A stretch of DNA of 64,000 nucleotides, taken from positions 5,216,001-5,280,000 of the forward strand of contig NC_088179.1 of assembly GCF_028769735.1 (NCBI RefSeq), read 5' to 3'. Below the pieces are notes generated by a model that was given only the letters and a program-made list of their open reading frames with translations, searched no databases and was not told where the DNA came from. Below, in pieces: positions 36,241 to 46,626 of this stretch. Each line of letters begins with the position of its first letter. The first letter of the stretch is position 1. Both the position numbers and the translations under genes were made by a program. This DNA comes from Zonotrichia leucophrys gambelii. Taxonomy: Eukaryota > Chordata > Aves > Passeriformes > Passerellidae.

Positions 36241-37050
36241 CTGAGAGCAGACATCCACAAAGCAGATGCTCCCAGAGTTGCCTGGATGTGGGTCCATCTC
36301 TATCCACAGGCATGTCCTGGAGGGCACAGGAGGGGTGAGGACAAAGAAAAATATTCCTTTGTGTCATTCTCCTGCTCCAACAATCACCAGCACTCAGCTT
36401 GGCACTGCCTGGCCTTACACTGGAGTGGCTTTGGGGGAACACAGGGCAAGGAGGAGCCGCTTGCCCAAACACAGGAGCACACAAACCCTGTGTGCAGAGG
36501 GCTCCCTTCTCCTGCTGAACCCCAAATTCTGAGCTGCAGCTGGCTCAGCAGCTGCTGTGTTTGCAGGAGATAGCATTGTGCACACGGCAAACATTGGATG
36601 ACGGGGACAGATCCCCACCTTTCTGCTCCTGAGTTAAAACCAGCTGTTCAGGGAGACTCAGCAGAGATCTGCAAGCTGGGCTTCTCTTCAGGGAATTGGG
36701 TGGATTGGCATTCTCCTGGGAAAGAGAGTATCTGAAGGGGATTGCTCACTGGGAGCCCTGTTGGGATTAAATGGGATTTTTCCACAGCTGGACATGGGTG
36801 ACCACCTCATATCCATTGGAATTTATTTAAGAGGCATTTGGGATCCTGGAGGACCATCCCTATCCTTCCTTGGTGTCTCAGCACCCCCTTTCCAGGCACA
36901 GCTTCTACAGCCAGGATTGACCTGGGAGGATGGGGCAGAGCAGCCACTTCCTGGCAAAACATAAAGTAAAAATGTGGGAGCACAAACCTTTGGAAAATGT
37001 GACTCATTTTTCAGGGAGAAGTGAGCTCAGAGGAATGGTGGTTTATGAAC
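36241..37050. other. Intergenic stretch before the A4GNT 3' end, nothing recognised
   Basis: No gene or repeat supported. In mammals DZIP1L lies between A4GNT and CLDN18, but no frame here or elsewhere from 26 to 37 kb resembles it. Confidence 0.4.
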
Positions 37051-37053
37051 TCT

Positions 37054-37059
37054 TTTATT
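37054..37059 (-). terminator. A4GNT: A4GNT candidate poly(A) signal
   Basis: The plus strand reads TTTATT, giving AATAAA on the minus strand about 480 nt past the A4GNT stop. This would give a 3'UTR of about 0.5 kb, free of recognisable repeats. Confidence 0.5.
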
Positions 37060-37540
37060 TTAATTCTGAAAGTCCCTCTCAAAAACGTAGGGTGTAAAGT
37101 CCATGTGAGGAAAACACCAGGGAAAGACGCTGGTTTGGGTTTCTCCTCTTTTGCCCCCGAGGCTCCAATCCAAAGTCTGTTGTGCTTCCAACTTTTCTGA
37201 CGTGGGAAGCTGCTGCTAGTTCCAAGAGGAGCAGAGACAACATTTCTCCTGGGAGGCCATCCCCCTCTGTAGGAGTTTTCCCTTGGAGAAGCTTGTGAAC
37301 AGGCTCAAAGTCTGTCAGATTTGGGAAGGTTTGGTGCATGAGCACCTATCAGGAAACAGCACTGAGGCAAAGGAGTCCTTGGAGGCTACGTCTGACGGAT
37401 ACCCACCACCATCCTCAGCATCCCAAGGGAATAGGAACAGTGGTCATGTAAAGTTCCTTCTTTCTCCTACAAACCTGGATACCGACCTAGTGGGGATTGT
37501 GTTTGGCTGGAAGGATCACCTCTCTCATCCTTGCTCCATG

Positions 37541-38152
37541 TCACTCAGCCTCCTCAGGCTCTGGGAGATCCCTGTGCTTGGCATTTTGGATCAGGTCCTC
37601 GTAGGTGCTGGGGCAGTAGGTTTTGTAGAGGTTCTCAGCCAGGGTGTTGCTGCCGGCCACCACGACCTTGCGGTTGCGGTTCATGAAGTTCCACAGGTGC
37701 AGCGCGTAGGAGTGGGTGAAATTTGGGCTTTTATCCCACACCTGGTAGTACCGGCTCCAGGCTGGGTACGGGATGGGGTAGAAACGCTGCGGGTTGAGGA
37801 AGGAGATGTTCTGGCAGCTGTGGTCCTCGGTGCCTTGGAAATCCGTCAGGTTGCAGAGCGTTTTGAGCATCCTGGTCATCAGGAAGGGGCCCTGGTTGCC
37901 CCAGATGTTGCCGTTGTACTTGAGGACGAAGTTCTCCATGCAGTCCCAGATGAACTTGTGGCGGGCGGGGAAGCCGAAGATGCCGTTGCTGGAGAAGCGC
38001 GACTTCTGCGCGGCCAGAAAGCTCTGCTGGGGAATGGGCCGGATGGAGATCACATCCGTGTCCATGTAGATGCCCCCGTACTTCCAGATGAGTGCCAGTC
38101 TGCTGGCGTCAGAGCTGACGTGCACCCAGTTCTTCTCCTGCTCCGGGACCAC
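37541..38152 (-). CDS. A4GNT: A4GNT second coding exon: catalytic domain, residues 136-338
   Basis: The acceptor is TTCTGCAG before GTGGTC. The exon begins VVPEQEKNW, then the strongly conserved block SSDASRLALIWKYGGIYMDTDV with the DXD sugar-nucleotide/metal motif at D166-T167-D168. Further GT32 landmarks are SSNGIFGF, IWGNQGP, NISFLNPQRFYPI and YALHLWN. The stop is TGA at 37541. No frameshift or missing catalytic residue is seen. This exon is GC-rich compared with its flanks. Confidence 0.95.
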   Translation of the reverse strand: MVPEQEKNWVHVSSDASRLALIWKYGGIYMDTDVISIRPIPQQSFLAAQKSRFSSNGIFGFPARHKFIWDCMENFVLKYNGNIWGNQGPFLMTRMLKTLCNLTDFQGTEDHSCQNISFLNPQRFYPIPYPAWSRYYQVWDKSPNFTHSYALHLWNFMNRNRKVVVAGSNTLAENLYKTYCPSTYEDLIQNAKHRDLPEPEEAE

Positions 38153-39452
38153 CTGCAGAATGGGAAAAGTGAGACGTGATGCCTCAGGCAAGGAATGGAT
38201 CCAAGCCATCCACGGGGCTGCAAATAGCACCATAAACCCTCAGCGCAAACCCTCATGGCTGCAAATGGCACTGACAGCCCTGGCTGCCTCCAGCCATTGG
38301 ATTTACTGTGATAAGATAAGGAGCAGAGTGTGACCGTGTTCACAGGGGTCTTAGGATGAGGGAAGAGATGAGGATCTGACTCCATGTTTCAGAAGGCTTG
38401 ATTTATTATTTTATGATATATATTACATTAAAACTATACTAAAAGAATAGAAGAAAGGATTTCATCAGAAGGCTAGCTAAGAATAGAATAAGAAGGAATG
38501 ATAACAAAGGCTTGTGGCTCAGACTCTCTGTCTGAGCCCGCTCACTTGTGATTGGCCATTAATTAGAAAAAACCAAAATAAGACCAATCACAGATGCACC
38601 TGTTGCATTCCACAGCAGCAGATAACCATTATTTACATTTTGTTCCTGAGGCCTCTCAGCTTCTTGGGAGGAAAAATCCTAAGGAAAGGATTTTCCATAA
38701 AAGATGTCTGCGAGAGCAGAACAGTGCTTTGTTAGCACTAGCAATGCAGGAACATTTCCCAGGTGGTTTGATGGCACCTACAGTGTTAACTCAATGCCAC
38801 CATGAGTCATTCCCTTCTATTTCAGAGGGACACAACCCACTTAGCACACTCCCAGTTCCCTCCCAGCTCTTTGAACCAGGCTGGAGGCTTTTCATTGGCG
38901 TTTGTTGGCATTTGGAGTAATTTTTTCTCAGGATAAGAAAGACTTTGGAGAAAATCTGCCTGCCCTGCCCAAGAAGTTTGACCAAAGCTACTTGTGGGAA
39001 GTTTGCCTGGGGAACTTTTTCCAGGGTGGGGCTCACTAGATCCCACCTTGGCTTTGCATGTTGCTGCTATAGAACCTGAAATCTCTCCCCTATCTCTTAT
39101 CTCCTGTGGGCTTTGTCAGAGTGAGGCAGCTCTATCAAGTGCTCAGGCAGCACATTTTGTTCAACCAGCTTCTGTTGGGGAAGATTATTAAGGCTGTTTT
39201 CTCAAAACACGTCTGCAATCTATTTTTACTGATGTTTCCTTTGCCAAAAATCCGATTCTCCAGATAAGGCCAATCACGTATGCCATAAACAGAGAGATGA
39301 ATACACAGCAGAACGCGGCCAAAATGAATCTGTTCCCAACCAAAACAATGAAAGTCACTAATTTCACACAGTCCTGGATTCCTCATTCCTTTTAAAGCCT
39401 TTCCCCACCCCTAGTTATAACTAAAGAGTTTTCCACTTTTTTAAACACTCAC
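38153..39452 (-). other. A4GNT: A4GNT coding intron
   Basis: A 1300-bp GT-AG intron in phase 0. It contains a sense-oriented solo LTR (38329-38715). The remaining sequence shows no exon-like frame. Confidence 0.85.
38329..38715 (-). mobile_element. Solo LTR, family 1, in the A4GNT intron (sense orientation)
   Basis: The low end is TGTGACCGTGTTCAC, the reverse complement of the family-1 3' end. Flanks GCAGAG (38323-38328) and GCAGAA (38716-38721) are a 6-bp duplication with one mismatch. It carries a sense AATAAA (plus strand TTTATT at 38402-38407) and CCAAT-box sequence, in the same direction as A4GNT. Confidence 0.88.
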
Positions 39453-39857
39453 CTGGTTGTACCACTGGAGCAGGGGGGTCTCCTGGAAGACGGTTTCCAT
39501 CTGGAGAGGGAAAAGGAAGACATTCTTCATGGAAGACAAGAGGGAGAAGGCTGCGTAGCTGGTGTTCATGTCCAGGGCTGTCTCGTTGTTGAGCCCCCTC
39601 ATGAAGAGGATGATGGGCCTGTCCTGGTAGATGCGGGCGGCAGATTCCACGGAGCACGACACCAGTGGCGGTGGCTCCAGGCGCTCCGTGGTCTCCAGGA
39701 AAATGATGCTTTTGCCAAGGTTCAGCACCTGCTCAGGCGTCAGGTACTGCTGGGCCATGGGCAAGTAGGAGAAGACGCAGCTGGACAAGAGGGAGATCTC
39801 GTACAAAATGCCCGAGACAAAGCAGAAACAGAGGCATATCTGGATTTTCCTCAACAT
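39453..39857 (-). CDS. A4GNT: A4GNT first coding exon: membrane anchor and N-terminal domain, residues 1-135
   Basis: A4GNT is a Golgi type II membrane glycosyltransferase (CAZy GT32) that adds alpha-1,4-linked GlcNAc to galactose of O-glycans on gastric gland mucin. This exon starts MLRKIQ, then has a hydrophobic signal-anchor at about residues 7-27, a short stem, and the family block IIFLETTERLEPPPLVSCSVESAA. Potential N-glycosylation sites are N91 (NET) and N98 (NTS). It ends WYNQ at CAG before GTGAGTG, phase 0. The ATG at 39857 aligns with the family start. An upstream out-of-frame ATG lies 40 nt before it (see uORF). Confidence 0.94.
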
Positions 39858-39897
39858 TCTTTCTTTCCTGGAGCGTTTGGGGGCGTGCCTCCGACAT
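39733..39897 (-). other. Upstream ORF overlapping the A4GNT start codon
   Basis: An ATG at 39897 opens a 54-codon frame ending in TGA at 39733. It is offset +1 from the A4GNT frame and overlaps the true start. It lies in the mRNA only if the acceptor at 39903 is used. Such overlapping uORFs usually lower translation of the main frame. The peptide has no recognisable domain. Confidence 0.4.
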
Positions 39898-39902
39898 GGG
39901 TG
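39858..39902 (-). other. A4GNT: A4GNT 5'UTR part of the first coding exon, with splice acceptor
   Basis: Reading the minus strand, a pyrimidine tract ending CTCTCTTTAG lies just before 39902, followed by 45 nt to the ATG. This looks like a genuine acceptor for a separate upstream non-coding exon, as in mammalian A4GNT. The 45 nt contain an extra ATG at 39897. Confidence 0.6.
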
Positions 39903-40806
39903 CTAAAGAGAGACAAGGAACAGCAAAAGGAGGAGCCAGTTATTGCTCAGCAGGACTGGGAAATGGAGGAATGTGGCTTTGGACAGTGAAAGGTGAAGGC
40001 AGCTTGGTGACAAGCCTGGTGACAACCCCTCTATGGGTACAGAGGGCTCTTCCCCCCAGGATGAAGATCTGGAGTCCCATCTGTTCCCATCAGCGAGGCA
40101 GGGGGAACCAGGAGAGGTCCTGGAGAAGGGACAGGCAGCTGTGTCCCATGGTGCAGGCATGGGCTCGGCAGAGAGGGAAGGACCCAGGGAGAGTGGGTGG
40201 GAAGGGTCAGCATGGCAAGGCAAGGAGCCCCAAGAGCATCCCTGGGGCAGACTGGTGTGGGAAACTGCTCCCAAGCACTGCAGTGCCATTCCAACACATG
40301 CTTGTCCCGGGGAATTTGTAGAGCCAAATGTGCCCATGGAATTAGGTGCCCCAGGAGGCAGTGAGTGTCACAGGGGAAGGCAGGCTGTGATTTCAGTTTG
40401 GGGTCTGTCACCCAAAGCTAAAACATCAGCATGCCAAAGGCTTTTCCCCAATCCATCCCTTCTGCTGACACTTCATCCATGAGGGATGTGAGGGATTTCT
40501 GTCCTGCAGGAATGGAGTCTAGTGATGGACCAGGAGGAGCAGATGAGGATAGAAAATGGATGGTTTCATACAAGGAAGGAATTATGACCTACCTGGATTA
40601 CAGTCCTGACAAATCTACATTTCCAGCACCTTTTCTTGCCTTGGCGGTGACTGTTGGACTCCTGCAAAGCCCAGCTCCCTGGTGAGGACACCCAAACCTT
40701 CTGGAGCATGCAAAGGGATTTCGGGAGGTACCAGGATGCTGCACAGGGGAAAACCAGCTCTGCTGCTGGCTCAGCCTCAGTCCCAGCAAAGGTGTGGGAT
40801 CCACCT

Positions 40807-40912
40807 AAAAGGACAAAGAGGGGCCGTGTTTGGTGAGACCCAAAAGGACAAAGAAGGGCCATGTTTGGTGATATCCCAAAGAACAAAGAAGGGACGTGTT
40901 TGGTGAGACCCA
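40807..40912. repeat. 35-bp tandem repeat, three copies
   Basis: GGACAAAGAGGGGCCGTGTT-type units start at 40811, 40846 and 40881. Confidence 0.85.
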
Positions 40913-41489
40913 CCTTGTGCCTGGCACAGCTCCCCTTCCCAATCCCAGCAGCACACGAGGCCATACAGCCATGGGGAGTTCCTGCTGGTAAGAGGCAGGA
41001 TGGAATGGGATCTGCACTGCACTGTCTGGTGACACAAGGAAATTCCCTCCTGAAATGACACCTGGTTGCACATGAGTGGCCCTGCAGGGACCAGGAGCCA
41101 GGGTCCAGCGGAGGGGACATGGCTGGAATGACAACCCAATGTCCAAGAGGCCCTGAAAGTGCTCAGAGCTTGATTGATTGAAGGGAATGGCAGGAAACAC
41201 AGCTCTGTGTGCTGGGATAATTAATGAGCCTCATTCCATGTCACCCTTCCAGCATACAGATAAGTCTAGAGTGGAGCAAACCCCATGGAAATTCCCTGCC
41301 AGTGCTGAACTTGTGCTTGGAGCTGTGGCAGCTCCTGATCCATTTCTCAGAGCTGGATCTCATCAAATTAAATATTAAAGCAGTGACTGTTCCCATCAGT
41401 GCTGCTTCCCATGCTGAATAACAGATTTTGTTGTTTTCCATTCCAGCTGCACAGGGTTTCTCATCACATCCTAGGTTCCCAGGACAGCA

Positions 41490-41703
41490 CAGGAGTTTGG
41501 GAAGAAATTCTTGGGTGTGAGGGTGGAGAGACCCTGGCACAGGTTGCTCAGGGAAGCTGTGGCTGCCCCTGGATCCCTGGGAGTTCTCAAGGCCAGGTTG
41601 GAACAATCTGGGTTAGTGGAAGGTATCCCTGCACATGGCAGTGGTGGTGCTGGATGGGCTTTAAGTTCCCCTCCAGCCCAAACCTTTCTGAGATTCCATA
41701 ATT
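41490..41703 (+). mobile_element. CR1 LINE 3' fragment
   Basis: GAAGAAATTCTTGGGTGTGA, GGAAGCTGTGGCTGCCCCTG, GGGCTTTAAGTTCCCCTCC and tail TTCTGAGATTCCATAATT. Confidence 0.88.
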
Positions 41704-42349
41704 AATGTTAATTTTTCCAATCCATTCCCAGTTTCTCTCGTTGTCCCTGCGCTCTGCTGTGAGTGGCAGCCGCAGGGGCCTCCCTGCAGATATGGAATTT
41801 GAGCGGAAGAAGGGAATGGAGAGCAAATATCCGCGGTTTGGAAGGGCCACGTTCCCGAGCCTGTAGATAAGGCAGCCCCGTGGGGCTCAGGTGGAACACA
41901 CATGTTCAGCCCAGCCCAGCCCCACAGGGCTCAGGAGACACCAGCACTGACATTAAAATAAACTACAGTGCTCAATCTCCGCATTTCCTCCCACCTTTCC
42001 CACCTGTGCCTCGTCCTCAGGTGCAGTCAATTTACTCTGGTTGGTTGAAAAGCAAACAGAAAGAAAACATTGCTCCCTGGAAGCTCTGTCACAGTCTTGG
42101 CTTGGACAGATTTTTAGGCTTCTGGTTGTTGGTTTTTTCCCAGCCCAGAGTAGTTTGGGTTGTTTCCATTTTTCAAGTGCAGGATGAGCTCATTTTGTTC
42201 CAACCCCCTGCCACTGGAGTTCAGACCCCTTGGACTCCATGGCCAGGACAGCTCAGGGGGATCCTTCCAATCTAACCTGGGGGATCCAGGATCCTGGGGG
42301 ATCCTTCCAATCCCCCCACTCCTGGGGGACACTCAGTGATGCTCCTGTA

Positions 42350-42590
42350 CCCTTCAGACAGGGACACCTCCCACTACCCCAGGTTGCTCCAAGCCCCATC
42401 CAAGCTGGCCTTGGACACTTCCAGGGATCCAGGGGCAGACACAGCTGCTCTGGGCACCCTGTGCCAGGGCCTCATCATCCTCACAGGAAGGAATTCCTTC
42501 CCAGTATCCCATCTAACCTCTGTCAGTTAAAGCCATTCCCCCTGTCCTGCCACTCCATGCCCCTGTAAATCATCCCTGTTGCTGCTCCAG
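42350..42590 (-). mobile_element. CR1 LINE 3' fragment
   Basis: GACACCTCCCACTACCCCAG, AGCTGGCCTTGGACACTTCC and GGAAGGAATTCCTTCCCAG, reverse-complement CR1. A short duplicated GGGGGATCCTTCCAATC unit lies just upstream at about 42257-42312. Confidence 0.85.
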
Positions 42591-43500
42591 TGCTGACCAG
42601 GGACTGGAGCCCCTCTGTTCCTTTTTAAATCTCGATGCCACTCTCCTGAAGCAGAAACCCCTGGCTTTGCTTTGATTAGAGTTGGGACCACGAGGACATT
42701 CCCATTACTGGATTCATATTTCTCCTTTGATGGCTGCCAGATCCGATGTCTCAGGTCTTTATGAGCAGCCCAGCAAAGCCGTGCTCGCAATCGTCCTTCA
42801 GATTTAAAACAGCCCGGGAGGCATTTTATTTGCAAATTGTGGGCAGAGAATGAGGAGCCACTCCAACACCTCCGTGCTCTGTGCATGACATTGTGAAGAG
42901 AAACACGCATCTTCATCGGCTCATTCCGGGAAATTGTTTTGCTTGGTTGGTTTTCCAAAACCCCTGTGTGGCGAGTTATGAATTCTCATCACATTTGACC
43001 TGGAGGCTGCTGTTATCAAAATGTTCCCTTCCCTGCTCGAGTTAAAAGGACTGCGGAGCTGAATGTTAAAAATAAATCCCGGCCATTGAATAGATTACCC
43101 TGCTGAGTGGGATGATTCCGGGCTGCGGCTGCTGCCTTGATGGCCCATCTTGTAAAGAGATTTCTTTTCTTGGGGCAATTTCCGTGTTTCAAGTGCAGCA
43201 TGAGGACAGCTGGGAGACTACAAGGGAGATTACTACAGATGCCTGTGATAACTACCCAAGGTGGCCTGTGAGACATAGGCTCTGGGAAAACAGTGGGATT
43301 TTGGCACCGAAGAGAGGCAGTGATGCTGCTGGGTCCTGGCCCTACACCCCCTGCACATCACACCCCTGGAGTCCCTGTCGTGTGCAAAGGGATGAGCCCA
43401 GGACAGCCCATGGGGCATGACCAGCCCTGCAGGGACGCAGCTTGAGCGGCTCAGTTTGAACAAGGGCTAAAACTCCCCATTTGCCAGAAAGGATTTTTAA

Positions 43501-43523
43501 TAATTAAATAAATAAATAAATAA
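43501..43523. repeat. (AAAT)n microsatellite
   Basis: Five AAAT-type units. Confidence 0.85.
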
Positions 43524-44128
43524 TCTCAACATCTGCAGATCACAGTTTGCCCAGCCCTCGAGCCCATTTCAGTTTTCTCATTTCAGTTTTAGGCTCTCCA
43601 AAGCAAGAGCTGCATCACAAACTGCAGTTCGAGCACCACGGACAAATAGTGCACATCTCGCAGTGCCCTGCCAAACCCCAGTGCCACTGAATCCGCATCC
43701 TCACAGCTCCTGGAATCCCTCGGGATTCAAAGCAGAGACCTCTCCTCTCTCTGTAGCTTTCCCCTGAGAGCCAGTGGGATTTGCCTTTGGGATGCACCCA
43801 CCCCGATTCTGGGAATAACCCCAGGCCAGTCCCCGATTTCCACACAGACAGAGTCTGGTGAACACACACTGTTGAATTTTGAGTCTCTGAGGAAATTACA
43901 GCTGCAATCAAGCTACAATGCACATGCACACAGGCCAACCCCAGCTTCATCACATTTAACACCAGGAAAGTGATTCCTGATGGAAAACCCGAGTGAGGAA
44001 CGTGTGGGGTTCACAGCAGATTAATTAATGCATCTGACCTGAGCAAAGGAAGGGGCTTCTCACTGCCCTGTGCCACACCTGCCTCCCCATTCCCCATTCT
44101 ACAGGTTCAGGGACAGAGCCAAACTCAC

Positions 44129-44260
44129 CTGAGGGCTGCCAGGAGCAGGTGAGGCGTGCAGGGTGCTGGGGAGCCGTGCTGGGAGGGATCCAGAGGCACT
44201 GGAGAGCCCGAGGAGCTGCGCTGCCTCCCGGCCGTGTGCTGCCCTGGCAGGGCTCGCAGC
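44129..44260 (-). other. Possible non-coding first exon of A4GNT
   Basis: On the minus strand a strong donor, CCTCAG before GTGAGTTTGG, lies with its GT at 44127-44128. A GC-rich block precedes it, with GATA-like TTATCT at about 44300. It would splice over 4.2 kb to the acceptor at 39903. The upstream edge given here is arbitrary and the start is unknown. The link to A4GNT rests only on matching orientation and splice signals. Confidence 0.22.
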
Positions 44261-44568
44261 AGGCTCATGGCTCTGCTGTTTGTATTCTGGGGTGCCCAGA
44301 TAAGGCTCAGCTGGGGCTGTGCTCTCCCAGCAGTGGGCAGTGCCAGGTGCTCCCGTGGCCAAAGGTGAGTCCCCTGCTCTGCCAGCGTCACAAAGCAGGG
44401 GTGGGACTGGGAAAAGGCTCCTTTTGGGGGTGGCTTGCAGCACCTTCAACCTTTTCTCTTTGTGTCCAGATCCACACCTAGGGAGGGTGTTCTAGGGCAA
44501 GGAAGAACTTTGCTGTGTGGGGTTGGTGCTCTGCATACTTCCAAAGGAGGAAACATGCAGGAGTGTGG

Positions 44569-44994
44569 TGTTTTTGGGGTCTCCCGTGGCAGGAAGGAAA
44601 TGATGAATCTGACTCCATGTTCTTAGAAGGCTAATTTATTATTCTATTCTATTCTATTCTATTCTATTCTATTCTATTCTATTCTATTCTATTCTATTCT
44701 TAGAATGTTATACTAAACTGTACTAAAGCATAGAGAAAGGATACTTACAGAAGGATTAACAAGATACTAATGAAAAACCTGTGACTCCTTCCAGAGTCCC
44801 GACACACCTGGACAGTGATTGGTCATTAAGTTAAAACAATTCACATGTTGGATAAACAATCTCCAAACCACATTCCAAAGCCGCAAAACACAGAAGAAGC
44901 AATCAGACAGTTATTGTTTTTATTTTTCTCTGAGGCTTCTCAGCTTCCCAGGAGAACAAATCTTGGTGAAGGGATTTTTCCAGAAAATATGACA
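44569..44994 (-). mobile_element. Solo LTR, family 2, with internal ATTCT expansion
   Basis: Matches the LTRs at 29834 and 34160: minus-strand CATATTTTCTGGAAAAATCC at one end and AATCTGACTCCATGTTCTTA (plus strand) at the other. The pentanucleotide run at 44641-44701 lies inside it, next to the AATAAA. No clean target-site duplication was found, so the edges are approximate. Confidence 0.78.
44641..44701. repeat. (ATTCT)12 pentanucleotide tract inside an LTR
   Basis: Twelve perfect ATTCT units. The related LTRs at 29834-30241 and 34160-34556 lack the expansion at the same place. Confidence 0.97.
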
Positions 44995-44999
44995 GTTGG

Positions 45000-45380
45000 A
45001 GATTCAGGACTCTTGAACAACTAGCCAATACGATTAAGCAGAAGCTGTCTATTGTTTACCTTACACACATATTTATAGATTCTACAAATGACTAAGTACA
45101 CATTTCTTGATTGGTGTCTTTGTCTTGTTCACTCATTTTCTGCCTGCATTTCCCACAGTATGTAATTGGTTACAGTCTAGGGGTTTTACAGCCTGCTATT
45201 ATCTAGTTCTTGTGGTCTTGGTCTTTGGTTTCTCAGCCTCTTCTTTCTTAATTTAGCACAATTTATGTTTCAGTAGCTTTGTAGAATTATTCAGGCTTTG
45301 ATAACAAACTTAGAAGCAGGCTGGCTGGTGCACACTATGGCCTAGCCCTTGCAAACACATTGCAACAGCAACAACAGGGC
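45000..45380 (-). mobile_element. Possible LTR fragment of a different family
   Basis: On the minus strand there is a TATA-like TCTATAAATATGTGTGTAAG preceded by AT-rich U3-like sequence and a TGTTGCAATGTG start near 45370. It abuts the family-2 LTR and may have been interrupted by it. Assignment is tentative. Confidence 0.3.
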
Positions 45381-46626
45381 TTTCTACACAAACACCTCCC
45401 AAATAACCCAGCACATCCTGCCCAGGAAGGTGGGGAGGTTCCCAATCTCTCAGAGCCTCTGCTCATCTCCAGCAGGATGCCTTGAGGGGGTAGGAGCAGG
45501 ATTGGGTGACCCACCTCAGACTGGAGAGATTCCCTCAGAGCTTTCCTGGCTCTGGAGTGTGAGGGCTGTGAACTCCAGCCTGTGCTGGGACATTTGTAAG
45601 GACAGGTGGAGCTGTGGCATGCAAGAAAACTGCCCAGTGCATCCCCCTGAACCAGAGTCCGTGTGAGGACACCACAACATCCAGGGGAGATGTGACCCCT
45701 GGCTCCAGCCACCAATAGCAATCAGGTTCTTTGCAGGTTCTTCAGGTTCTTCTCTCGTCCTTCTCCTCATCCTTTTCCTTTCTCTTCCTAATTTTGGCCA
45801 CATATCCAGCTGCATATCCAGAAAAACTAGGAGAGCTGGATGATTTGTCCAGCACACGAGTGCTGGCATTACCACATGCTGCACCCATTTTCCATCCATT
45901 TTCCACCCAAACCCCCACCTCTCTCCACCAGCAGTGCTCATAAACCACCAAAACCTGCTCAGTGCATCCCCTCCCACAGCCTGTGATGGCACCAAAAAGT
46001 CAGCCAGCTTTTCAAAATCAGCCACCAACATCCCAGGGGCTCTGGTTTGCTCGGGGCAGCCCTTCAGCCCCAGGCAAGGTGCAGAGATCCTGCTCTGGGT
46101 ACGTGATTCCCTCTGGGAGGGCTGGAGGAGGATGGGAAGGCAAACAGCGTCCATGGGAAAGGCAGCCGAGATACCCAGGGCTAGTCAGCTGATAAGAGCC
46201 CGGGTAATAATGCCGGGAGGGCTCCGGTTGTGAGAACCATCCCCAGGGCAATGACGTGGGTGAGGAGCCCAGTGTGCAGGCACACCCCTGGGTGAGGAAC
46301 CCTCCCCTTGGGCAAACACCCATGGGCCCATCCTTGCAGGTGACCTGCAGGGAATTGGGGGGGGCCAGCACACAGCTCCAGTGCTGGGGGTGAACACATC
46401 TATGTGCCCATCCAGCAGATCCCTGGTATTGGAGATGGATGATCTCCAGGGTGCCCTCCAACCTACATGAGCCTATGATGTAGGCTTATGGTGGTCCATT
46501 CCTCCCTCCCTTCCCAGGGCACTGGGAAGTGTCTGCTGAGCCTGGAGGGTGCAGCACCACCAGGACAGAAATAGCAGCTGATATTAAAAGTTCCAGCCCA
46601 GTTTTTATCTTATCCATAACAAGGAA

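Larger units (their letters stand above)
37541..39857 (-). other. A4GNT: A4GNT gene, coding span
   Basis: Two coding exons on the minus strand, 39857-39453 and 38152-37541, are separated by one 1300-bp GT-AG intron in phase 0. The joined product is 338 aa, compared with about 340 aa in mammals. The gene runs towards CLDN18, in the orientation I recall for mammals. A non-coding first exon probably lies further upstream (higher coordinates). Confidence 0.93.
39903..44128. other. Region upstream of A4GNT, no coding exon seen
   Basis: Possibly the A4GNT 5'UTR intron. It holds a 35-bp tandem triplet (40807-40912), CR1 fragments (41490-41703, 42350-42590), an AAAT run (43501-43523) and otherwise unique sequence. 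42640-43130 is complex, repeat-free DNA. Confidence 0.45.

Noticed and set aside
37283..38179. 298-codon plus-strand open frame
   Set aside because: Antisense shadow of the GC-rich A4GNT catalytic exon.
44149..44481. 110-codon plus-strand frame near 44 kb
   Set aside because: No domain; a chance frame in GC-rich sequence, and the stronger splice signal there is on the minus strand.
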